Source: Acanthococcus lagerstroemiae
Taxonomy: Eukaryota > Arthropoda > Insecta > Hemiptera > Eriococcidae
NCBI GenBank assembly: GCA_031841125.1
Contig: CM063114.1
Span: 7,998,001 to 8,062,000, forward strand
DNA length: 64,000 bases
Direction: 5' to 3'
In this document: piece after piece, positions 10,494-20,424 of the stretch
Numbering within the stretch: the first letter of the stretch is position 1
Layout: each line of letters starts with the position of its first letter
The notes under the pieces: model-generated
The model's database searches: none
What the model was told of the DNA's origin: nothing
What the model saw: only the letters and a program-made list of their open reading frames with translations
Position numbers and translations under genes: made by a program

Positions 10494-13400
10494 TGCATCC
10501 CTTGCTAAATACCAGCAAGAGTATTGTTTGTAGTGATGAACGGCAATTAAATGTGTCTCAGTATTTCAGTCACAACTCGCTGCGGCAGTCATTTGTGGAT
10601 AATTTTAATGGGAGATTTATTTCTGAACATCCTTCGGGGAGCATCCCTCCCCCAGGTGGACTGAACTGGCTGCTATTGCAAGTGCAGTCAGTTTCCAGTC
10701 CCGAGTGGATTTCACTAGTAAGAACCCTTTACAATAATCCATCATTGCTGTTTCTGCTATGGAGTACCCATTACTGTTTGTTGGGATGGCATCGCAAGTT
10801 TCAGATGGTACCTCGTGTTGTATGTAGTGCATCACTTGCTAATATCACAAGAGTATTGTTTGTATGATGAACGTCAATTAAATGTGCTAGTAATTCAGTC
10901 ACAACTCGCTGCCGCAGTCATTTGTGGATAATTAATGAGATTTATTTCTGAACTCTTCGGAGCATCTCTCCTCCAGGGGACTGAACGGCTGCTATTGCAT
11001 GTGCAGTCATTTCCATCCTGAGTGGATTTCACAGTAAGAACCCTTTACAATAATCCATCATGGCTGTTTCTGCTACAGAGTACCCATTACTGTTTGTTGG
11101 GATGGCATATTCTGAGTCCGGCTAGTTCCAAATGTACGCTCGTGTTGATATGTAGGGCATCCCTTGCTAAATACCAGCAAAGTATTGTTTGTTGTGATGA
11201 ACGGCAATTAAATGTGCCTCAGTATTTCAGTCACATCTCGCTGCGGCAGTCATTTGTGGATAATTTTAATGGGAGATTTATTCTGAACATCCTTCGGGGA
11301 GCATCCCTCCCCAGGTGGACTGAACTGGCTGCTATTGCAAGTGCAGTCAGTTTCCAGTCCGAGTGGATTTCACTAGTAAGAACCCTTTACAATAATCCAT
11401 CATTGCTGTTTCTGCTATTGAGTACCCATTACTGTTTGTTGGGATGGCAATCCCGGCAAGTTTCCAGATGGTACGCTCGTGTTGATATGTAGTGCATCCT
11501 TGCTAAATACAGCAAGAGTATTGTTTGTAGTGATGAACGTCAATTAAATGTGGCTATGTAATTCAGTCACAACTCGCTGCGGCAGTCATTTGTGGATAAT
11601 TTTAATGGGAGATTTATTTCTGAACATCCTTCGGGGAGCATCCCTCCCCCAGGTGGACTGAACTGGCTGCTATTGCAAGTGCAGTCAGTTTCCAGTCCCG
11701 AGTGGATTTCACTAGTAAGAACCCTTTACAATAATCCATCATGGCTGTTTCTGCTACAGAGTACCCATTACTGTTTGTTGGGATGGCACATTCTATCCCG
11801 GCCAGTTTCCAAATGGTAGCTCGTGTTGGTATGTAGTCCATCCTTGCTAATAACCAGCAAGAGTATTGTTTGTTATGATGAACGCAATTAAATGTTCTAG
11901 TATTTCAGTCCAAACTCGCTGCGGCAGTCATTTGTGGATAATTTTAATGGGAGATTTATTTCTGAACATCCTTCGGGGAGCATCCTCCCCCAGGTGGACT
12001 GAACTGGCTGCTATTGCAAGTGCAGTCAGTTTCCAGTCCCGAGTGGATTTCACTAGTAAGAACCTTACAATAATCCATCATGGCTGTTTCTGCTACAGAG
12101 TACCATTACTGTTTGTTGGATGCACAATTCTAAATCCCGGCCAGTTTCCAAATGGTACGCTCGTGTTGATAGTACACCTTGCTAAATACCAGCAAGTTTG
12201 TTTTATTGATGAACGTAATAAATGTCTTATTAATCAGTCCAATTCGCTGTGGCAGTCATTTGTGGATAATTTTAATCGGAGATTTATTTCTGAACATCCT
12301 TCGGGGAGCATCCCTCCCCCAGGTGGACTGAACTGGCTGCTATTGCAAGTGCAGTCAGTTTCCAGTCCCGAGTGGATTTCACTAGTAAGAACCCTTTACA
12401 ATAATCCATCATGGCTCTTTCTGCTATGGAGTACCTATTACTATTTGTTGGGATGGCACATTTTTGAATCCCGGCCAGTCTCCAAATGGTACGCTCGTGT
12501 TGATATGTAGTGCATCCCTTGCTAAATACCAGCAAGAGTATTGTTTGTAGTGATGAACGGCAATTAAATGTGTCTCAGTATTTCAGTCACAACTCGCTGC
12601 GGCAGTCATTTGTGGATAATTTTAATGGGAGATTTATTTCTGAACATCCTTCGGGGAGCATCCCTCCCCCAGGTGGACTGAACTGGCTGCTATTGCAAGT
12701 GCAGTCAGTTTCCAGTCCCGAGTGGATTTCACTAGTAAGAACCCTTTACAATAATCCATCATTGCTGTTTCTGCTATGGAGTACCCATTACTGTTTGTTG
12801 GGATGGCATCCCGGCAAGTTTCCAGATGGTACGCTCGTGTTGATATGTAGTGCATCCCTTGCTAAATATCCAGCAAGAGTATTGTTTGTAGTGATGAACG
12901 TCAATTAAATGTGGCTATGTAATTCAGTCACAACTCGCTGCCGCAGTCATTTGTGGATAATTTTAATGGGAGATTTATTTCTGAACATCCTTCGGGGAGC
13001 ATCTCTCCTCCAGGAGGACTGAACTGGCTGCTATTGCATGTGCAGTCAGTTTCCAGTCCTGAGTGGATTTCACTAGTAAGAACCCTTTACAATAATCCAT
13101 CATGGCTGTTTCTGCTACAGAGTACCCATTACTGTTTGTTGGGATGGCATATTTCTGAGTCCCGGCTAGTTTCCAAATGGTACGCTCGTGTTGATATGTA
13201 GGGCATCCCTTGCTAAATACCAGCAAATGTATTATTTGTTGTGATGAACGGCAATTAAATGTGCCTCAGTATTTCAGTCACATCTCGCTGCGGCAGTCAT
13301 TTGTGGATAATTTTAATGGGAGATTTATTTCTGAACATCCTTCGGGGAGCATCCCTCCCCCAGGTGGACTGAACTGGCTGCTATTGCAAGTGCAGTCAGT

Positions 13401-14250
13401 TTCCAGTCCCGAGTGGATTTCACTAGTAAGAACCCTTTACAATAATCCATCATTGCTGTTTCTGCTATTGAGTACCCATTACTGTTTGTTGGGATGGCAT
13501 CCCGGCAAGTTTCCAGATGGTACGCTCGTGTTGATATGTAGTGCATCCCTTGCTAAATACCAGCAAGAGTATTGTTTGTAGTGATGAACGTCAATTAAAT
13601 GTGGCTATGTAATTCAGTCACAACTCGCTGCGGCAGTCATTTGTGGATAATTTTAATCGGAGATTTATTTCTGAACATCCTTCGGGGAGCATCCCTCCCC
13701 CAGGTGGACTGAACTGGCTGCTATTGCAAGTGCAGTCAGTTTCCAGTCCCGAGTGGATTTCACTAGTAAGAACCCTTTACAATAATCCATCATGGCTGTT
13801 TCTGCTACAGAGTACCCATTACTGTTTGTTGGGATGGCACAATTCTAAATCCCGGCCAGTTTCCAAATGGTACGCTCGTGTTGGTATTTAGTACCTACCT
13901 TGCTAATTACCAGCGAGGGTCTTGTTTTTATTGATGAACGTAAATGAAATTTCTCTTATTATATCAGTCGCAACTCGATGCGGCAGTCATTCATGGACAA
14001 TTTTAATGAGAGATTTATTTCTGAACATCCTTCGGGGAGCATCCCTCCCTCAGGTGGACTGAACTGGCTGCTATTGCAAGTGCAGTCAGTTTCCAGTTCC
14101 GAGTGGATTTCACTAGTAAGAACCCTTTACAATAATCCATCATGGCTGTTTCTGCTATAGAGTACCCATTACTGTTTGTTGGGATGGCACATTTCTGAAT
14201 CCCGGCCAGTTTCCAAATTGTACTCTCGTGTTGGCATTTAGTTGATTCCT
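10494..14250. repeat. Satellite DNA array, block 2
   Basis: Continuation of the array after the hAT insertion, with the landmark GTGGATAAT near 10596, 10924, 11257, 11591, 11933, 12262, 12612, 12953, 13303, 13643 and 13992 (altered to CATGGACAAT in the last). Monomers at about 12250-13990 are close to those of block 1. Those at about 10785-12250 carry many one-base deletions relative to them. From 13900 substitutions rise toward the array edge. Confidence 0.96.
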
Positions 14251-15565
14251 TGGTAAATAAGACCAAGATTATTGCTTGTATCCATAAAATGGTACGTTTT
14301 TGTTAGTTCTATAGTAACTGCCAGCGGTAGTCAAGCATGAGTAATGGAATTGGGAAATTATTTCTCATGACTTTTTAGGGTGCATCCCTCCCCAGGTGGA
14401 CTGAACTGCCTGCTGCGGGCTTTTTCGCCTTGTAGTACCCATTACTGTTTGTTGGGTTGGCATATTTCTGAATCCCGGCCAGTTTCCAAATGTTAAGCTC
14501 GTGTTGGTATTTATTCATCCCTTGCAAATTACGAGCAAGTGTATTGTTAGTATTGATGAATGTCAATGAAATCGTATATCCGGGCGGCAGTCATTCGTGG
14601 ATAATTTTAATGGGAGATTTATTTCTGAACACCCTTGGGGGAGCATTCCTTCCCTAGGTGGACTGAACTGGCTGCTATTGCAAGTGTAATCAGTTTCCAG
14701 TCCCGAGTGGGTTTCACTAGTAAGAACCCTTCACAATAATCCATCATGGCTGTTTCTGCTATGTATTGTTACACATTACTGATTGCTGGAGCGGTATTTC
14801 TGAATCCCCGTCAGTTCCCAAATTATACGATCGTATTGATATTCAATGCATCCCTTGCTAAATACCAGCAAGAGTATTGTTTGCAGTGAGGAACCTCAGT
14901 GAAATGTGTCTTTTTATTTCAGTCGTATATCCCGGCGGCAGTCATTTCATTCGTGGATAATTTTAATGAGTGATTTGTATCTGAACATCCTTAGGAGAGC
15001 ATCCCTCCCCCAAGTGGACTGAACTGGCTGCTGGAGAATGGGCAGTAATAGTTTCCAGTCCCGTGTGGATTTCTCTTGTAAGAACTGTTACAATAACCCA
15101 TCATGGCCGTTTCTGCTGTGTAGTACAGATTACTGATTTTTGGGGTGTCATAATGAAGCCCAACCATTCTTCGAACTGTACACTCTTGTTGGCAATTTAG
15201 TTTCTGCCTTGCTAAATACCAACTACAGTATTGTTTGTATTGATAAATTAGTATGTATCTTGTTATTTCCATAATAACTGCAGGTGGTGGTCAAGCATTG
15301 ACAATTTTAATTGGGAAATTATTTCTGAAGACGGTTTGGGGAGCATCCCTCTCCCGGGTGGACTGAACTGGCTGCTAGTGCAAGGGCAGTAAGTTTCCAG
15401 TCCCCAATGGTTTTCACTAGTCAGAACCCTTTACAATAATCTATCATTGCTGTTTCCGCTATGTTGTACACATTACTGATTGTTGGGATGTCTTAATGAC
15501 GCCCGGCCAGTTTTAGGTCTGTACAATCATGTTGGCATTCAGTTTATTCCTTGCTAAATACCAGC
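14251..15565. repeat. Degenerate edge of the satellite array
   Basis: About four diverged or truncated monomers. CCTCCCCAGGTGGACTGAAC-like blocks recur near 14388, 14648, 15007 and 15350, but with many substitutions. One monomer (about 14325-14580) lacks about 100 bp of its middle, jumping from GAACTGCCTGCTG to a shortened GTAGTACCCATTACTG. Decay at the margin with homogeneity inside is the usual pattern for tandem satellites maintained by unequal exchange. The last recognisable satellite sequence, CCTTGCTAAATACCAGCAAG, ends near 15567. Confidence 0.88.
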
Positions 15566-15589
15566 AAGAAAATTCTTGGGCTTAACTCG

Positions 15590-15925
15590 TCTTTTTTGCT
15601 CCGAATCCGCAGGGGGTCTCACTTTGTTTGTCGTTGAGTTTCCATTCAATTCTTTCGTTTATTTTCGCCGAAAGTATTTTCAGAATATGGCTCCCTAGTG
15701 CCATATTTTACTATCCAGCACAAATTTGGGAGCAGCTTTCTTTGGTGATTGTTTCTGTTTCACTGTTTTTGAAATCTTCCGACAGTTCTCCTGTTTCGTC
15801 GTAAATCATGTTTACAACATCCAATAGCTCTTTTTCATATTCTGAGGTGATATGTTTTATCCAGTCTACTGGGAGTTTCTCTTTACCTACAATTTTGTGG
15901 ATAATCCACCGGTCACAGGCGCGGT
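15590..15925 (-). pseudogene. RTE-like LINE relic, reverse transcriptase region
   Basis: On the minus strand a broken frame reads LPVDWIKHITSEYEKELLDV, then MIYDETGELSEDFKNSE and TKESCSQICA, and after stops KRIEWKLN-like and CGFGAKK remnants. Order and spacing match the RTE-type reverse transcriptase segment before the catalytic core (element body, 'iY.tGe.P.DF..s...pi.KK', 'rRIE..i...Q.GFr'). Several stops and frame breaks show it is dead. It starts about 25 bp past the last satellite sequence. I did not see the catalytic YADD box. Clade is inferred from motif shape. Confidence 0.7.
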
Positions 15926-17335
15926 CGTGTAAGCATAACCGGTACTACTCCTACTAAACCTACCATACACCCCTTAATATGATCCCCGCCTGATTATTCA
16001 AATCGTCTGCAGATTTTCCCCAGCTTCAAACTGTTATACCTACATAGTTATATTTTATAATGTTGCAGAGATCCCAAAATCATGTATGCACATTATTTTT
16101 CCTATGGTCTTATCACTACAGCTTGGAAATTATGGCCCGCCCTATTATAGAGTAAAATTGGTCAGTGTTCATTTCGTGTCACAAATGAACAAATTCACTG
16201 AAAATATATTTTCTCGTGTGAAAATGACTTTTCAGGAGTATGTAGAGAATTAAATAGAAAAACTTTCAGTTTCATGTATTTCCACTTTAGCTCGTGAAGT
16301 GTAGTGATGCTCGACTTCCTTCGTGTTCGGTTCGCGTTCCCAGGGGCTTAAATCATTATTTTTTAAAATTCGAATTTGAATTTAGTGCGCTCTTTCGCGG
16401 TGTTTTCGCTTTCGTGTCGCGTTTGATCATATTAATGAGGCCCATTTCGTATCGTTACGTCGTTTTTATTCGTTTCGCGTATGCACCTGAAGCGCTCCAG
16501 TCCGTGAGTTCATTCCAATTTTGTGGTATTTAACAGCGATTCAAGTTTCCCTTTATTTTAAGTACTACATTAATTAACGGTAAGAATAACACGGCACATA
16601 TTCTACAAACGAAACCCTGAAATAGCTGCGCCTTAACTTCAAATTGAAAATTGCAGCGCTATTCATGAATGATGCTGATGAACTACGAATTTATTATTAT
16701 TATTATTATACATCATGTACATATTTCAGGTGTTTTAAACTCCCCCTCCCCCTTCCACATTGGTCTATTGATTAATAGTTTCAAAATTGAATTGAAATCG
16801 TTTCAGCCTTCTGTGGCACTCAGTAGATATAGTGGTTGTGGAAAATAATCTTCAGAATGGATTTTCGATAGCCAAAAAAAGAAACATTGCGACTTACAAT
16901 ATTATGTTGGAAATTGAATTTTTAGGTTTTAATCTTTGTGTGTAATACGAAGAGTAGTGGTTTGGGAGGAAATCATCTTGGAAATTGGTTCAGTAAGCCA
17001 AGAAAGTAATAATAAATTTCAGTTCAAATTCTGTAAGTGTGTTAAAATTATAATTAGCGCACTTTAATTTAAATATATATAATCTCATACTTCCGGAAAT
17101 TAATTTCGGCCATATTTTCCCTCATCAAATAGACCACTGTGGCTTCTACTCGAATTCGCTGTTGTAGTTAGATGGTGTTGGGTAGTTATAGAAACTGAAT
17201 TTATTATCTGAAATATGAAAAATATTTATTGCCCCCTCCTCGTATGAAGGATTATTGGCTTGTGAATTTAAACGCCGATAAAATACAATAGTGTTTTGTG
17301 TTTTTCTAATTGACCTTACATTGTGATTTTTTTGT
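15926..17335. other. AT-rich intergenic DNA, no gene recognised
   Basis: No supported coding region. An (ATT)n microsatellite lies at about 16690-16709. A 79-codon plus-strand frame at 16294-16533 shows no recognisable motif. Confidence 0.5.
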
Positions 17336-17336
17336 C

Positions 17337-17460
17337 ATATGAATGTGATTTATAACGTTTGTGTTGTGAATTCAGTTCTTATTAGCATGTGGGTTTTTTC
17401 TTTATATGAATGTGATGTATAATTTTTGTGTTGTGAGTTCAGTTACAACTAACATGCCTA
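17337..17460. repeat. Tandem duplication, about 66 bp unit
   Basis: The block beginning CATATGAATGTGATTTATAA and ending near TAGCATG is repeated from about 17404 as TATATGAATGTGATGTATAA to CTAACATG. The copies differ by scattered substitutions. Confidence 0.75.
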
Positions 17461-17573
17461 CGTAAATTGATGGTAAGTAGATATATCATGTATCGATAGT
17501 GAAATAAGTTATTACGATTATTTATAAAATACTTATTGTCTCTATTTTATTTTTTCTTAATTTCAGATGTATA

Positions 17574-17855
17574 AGGGGTGAAGGAAGGAAGCGCGTCCGT
17601 CTGTGATGCACCCGAATTTCAGGTAATGCCGGGTGAGCGTTGCCTCGATCAGTAGGGTGTCCCATAATGGCCATGGCAGGACAGCACGAATTCTAAGCGG
17701 AGAGGCGAAATGTAGGCTTGAGCCCGCCTCAAAATGCGTCCCTTTGGTCACTTATGCGATACTCAAAAGGGTAGTTTCCACGGCCAGGGTGCGGTGTCTG
17801 GGGAGCCACTTTGGCATGCGTGCATTTTGCCATACGCTCCACCAAACATTAACGT
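17574..17855 (+). repeat. GC-rich interspersed repeat, copy 1 (old retroelement 3' segment-like)
   Basis: Collinear with about 21330-21614. Shared blocks include GATCAGTAGGG, GCGATACTCAAAAG, GGTGCGGTGTC, and GCCACTTTGGCATGCGTGCA. This copy has many CG positions changed to TG or CA, suggesting greater age and past CpG mutation. The other copy has a target-site duplication, so the family moved. No protein motif was recognised. A non-LTR retrotransposon 3' region or a SINE is the likely class. Confidence 0.7.
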
Positions 17856-17859
17856 CAGA

Positions 17860-19990
17860 TATAGAACTCTATTTATGGTGATCTTTACAACATGAAGGCC
17901 TTATAATCAACAACTATTTTGACGGTGAGTAAATATTTATCGCTAATTGCATAATCACGTATGAAATGCCAACCTATTGTCCATGTTTAACGTTTTCAAC
18001 CTTTCAGCTATGACTAGTTGTGGTAATTTTTTACACGAACAACTTACAAAAGTGTTGGTGTAAATAATCACCATGATGATCGGTTCTGATATCCGTAAAT
18101 ATCAGGCATTAAGAGGAGATGTGTGATATTCTCATCGATTTCAACTCTACGTTAGTGAAATTTTATTTGGCATTCATTTTCAAAAATTTTAGTACTGTCT
18201 AATTTTTCATTTTATTCTTGATCAATTACAAAAGGAAGATTGTTGAATAAAAATACTTCATACAAAAAGATACAAAAAACTGATTTGTGCAAATCTTATC
18301 ATCAGAAAATATCGAGTTTGGGAGGGAGGAAAAAAGGGTACTTCCAGCCTACTAATTTGGGATGCTCCTCTTTTTGCGGACTCACGGCAGTTACCTCCAA
18401 GTTTGGTGATGTCTGGGTACTGGCTGGAAATCTTGGAAGTATAACAGAAACTGACGAGTGGGAAAATTATATACGTAGTTCCGAATTTTCTGAGATAGCA
18501 AAATGCATCCAAAACCGGTTTTCATACTTGCCACTTTCTGTTGCTTGATCCAGCCGCTGACAGAAGCACCAGAAATGCGCTGACTGATAGGGAAGAGGTG
18601 GAAAGGTGTAGCCCTCCTTCCTCATTCACTTCTTCAAATAAAAATAAAAATAAAATATTTCCCACTTTTTTTGTTTAGCTTCTGTAAATTTCAATAACGT
18701 CAGCACCCCTTTTGGAGTACATAGTACCAAAAACTTTATTTTTGTTTCTGCTTTTTCTAGAAGAAATTAGCGATGTCTACCAATGTTTGAAAAAGTCTTC
18801 AGAAGTTAAGGGCCCGTTACTATGATTTTTTTCGCTATTCTGGTGACCAGTCCACGGCTGGATCTAACTACACAATGTTTCCAGCTTGCAGAATTCTGCC
18901 ATTTTGGGCTCGACAAAGTTGCTAGTCTACATAATAATTTTCCCGTGTTACCTGACCTGATGCGAGGACGAAATTTTTATGGCCTTGTTGCGAAGGCATT
19001 GTCTATCATTGGCTGGAATGCGAGCATGGTGGAGTTTGCCTTCCCAATTTTAAAATGCCCAAAACATGTGAGGGAAAAAAATTCCTGAGCCCGCCCATCT
19101 TAGGGGATAGGAACAGCTGAACAAAGTAGTTGTTTAGCTAGTGAGTGTAATATAAGGGGTAAAAAGAAATGCACCTTCCATGTATCACAAAAAGGTTATT
19201 AAAGATTTTTATTTTTTTTTGTTATTCGCATTCCTGTCATTTTATCATTACAAAGCCACACATTAAGTAAGGAGCCAAATTAGAAAGGACTATATATAAG
19301 TATTAATAAAAAGTGTACGTATCAAAATCCCTTTTTATAATTCGTTCACATTCTACAGCATTTTACAGTGAACAAAATGACTCTTAGTGCTGGATTTTGT
19401 TCGCAAAATCGTATTTTTAAAATTGAAACATTGTTAATACTGAATAAAACAGTGTTTTAACAAAAAAAATCGGTGTTTTAAAATCAGATAACGATAATAA
19501 AACATAAAACCAAAAAAGAAAAAAATGAATAGCTGTACTGGTTACTTTTGATATTTGCATCTTTGCATGTTTTTAGTTTGATTTTATTAATTGTTCTTCA
19601 GAAAATCTGGCAGGGGCAACTTTTGTCTTGAATTCGCGAATTATATCTATCATCATAGTAGTCCAAATTGGAACACAACACAACTATGATAAATTTCTTG
19701 AAAAAAGTATATTTATAAAATAAAAGTTCTTATATAATAAAATTAAAATTACAAAATATTTAAGTAAAAATAACCTCTTTAACATCAATCATTATAAGAA
19801 ATAAGATATTGTTTTCACCCTAAAAACAGTACACAAAATAGGAGTGAAATGAACCTCTAGATAAATGCTGAAAAAATAAACGTAATATAATCGACGAATC
19901 ACACGGAAGACGTTTAATTACCACACCTCGAAACTCCAAAACCGAATAGTTTTGTCTCTTCTTCTCAAATCCATTGGCAGGCTGATCCTG
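17860..19990. other. 3' flank of the ERICH2-like gene, no other gene recognised
   Basis: AT-rich DNA. Two plus-strand frames (18240-18548, 102 codons; 18822-19088, 88 codons) have no motif I recognise and no convincing splice context. On the minus strand, downstream of the ERICH2-like stop, the variant poly(A) signal ATTAAA lies at 19912-19917 (plus TTTAAT) and a canonical AATAAA near 19583-19588. Which is used cannot be told. Confidence 0.45.
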
Positions 19991-19996
19991 AAGACC

Positions 19997-20424
19997 TTAC
20001 AACGGCATAGATTTGGCATATTTATAACTTTTTCTTTGTAGCAATAGTGATTTCAGTCTCGCAGACACCTTCTTGCTTTCTGGAAATGAATCCGAGTCAG
20101 ATGTGGTCGATATGGACGGTAAATTATTACCATTGTCATCGAAGCAACCATGAGCTCCACTTTGAGATTGAACGCATACTTGCTGCGATGTATCCGGTGA
20201 ATTGTTGTTCGTTGAACTGCTGTCGTTTAGTGTCATGTCAGCCACTTCGTCTTCCAAACTCGAATAACTTGCGGTTGTTTCTTCTGCATCCCTCTGATCA
20301 CTTCCAGAGCTGGCACTGTCGCTGCCGTAATCCGGAATGTTACCATTTTCGTCGCTGTTGCCGGTGGAATCATCTTCGCTGCTGCATTCCTCGATCTGTT
20401 GATCCACTTGATATTTTTTATTTG
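19997..20424 (-). CDS. ERICH2: ERICH2-like exon 4 (terminal), acidic disordered tail and stop
   Basis: A 428 bp terminal exon. Acceptor TTGTGGTTTCAG precedes CAAATAAAAAA; the first two bases complete an Ala codon from exon 3. It encodes NKKYQVDQQIEECSSEDDS, then about 100 residues rich in Ser, Asp, Glu, Asn and Thr (blocks such as SDSASSGSDQRDAEE and LNDSSSTNNNSPDTS), and ends with a basic segment containing KKVSARLKSLLLQRKSYKYA before a TAG stop. Low-complexity acidic tails are usual in this family. No membrane segment is seen. The intron before it is 9.7 kb, and I cannot exclude a small extra exon inside it, although phase matches without one. Confidence 0.82.

Noticed and set aside
1..15565. 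CRISPR-like or bacterial repeat array
   Set aside because: Units are 340-350 bp without spacers and the rest of the window is clearly eukaryotic.
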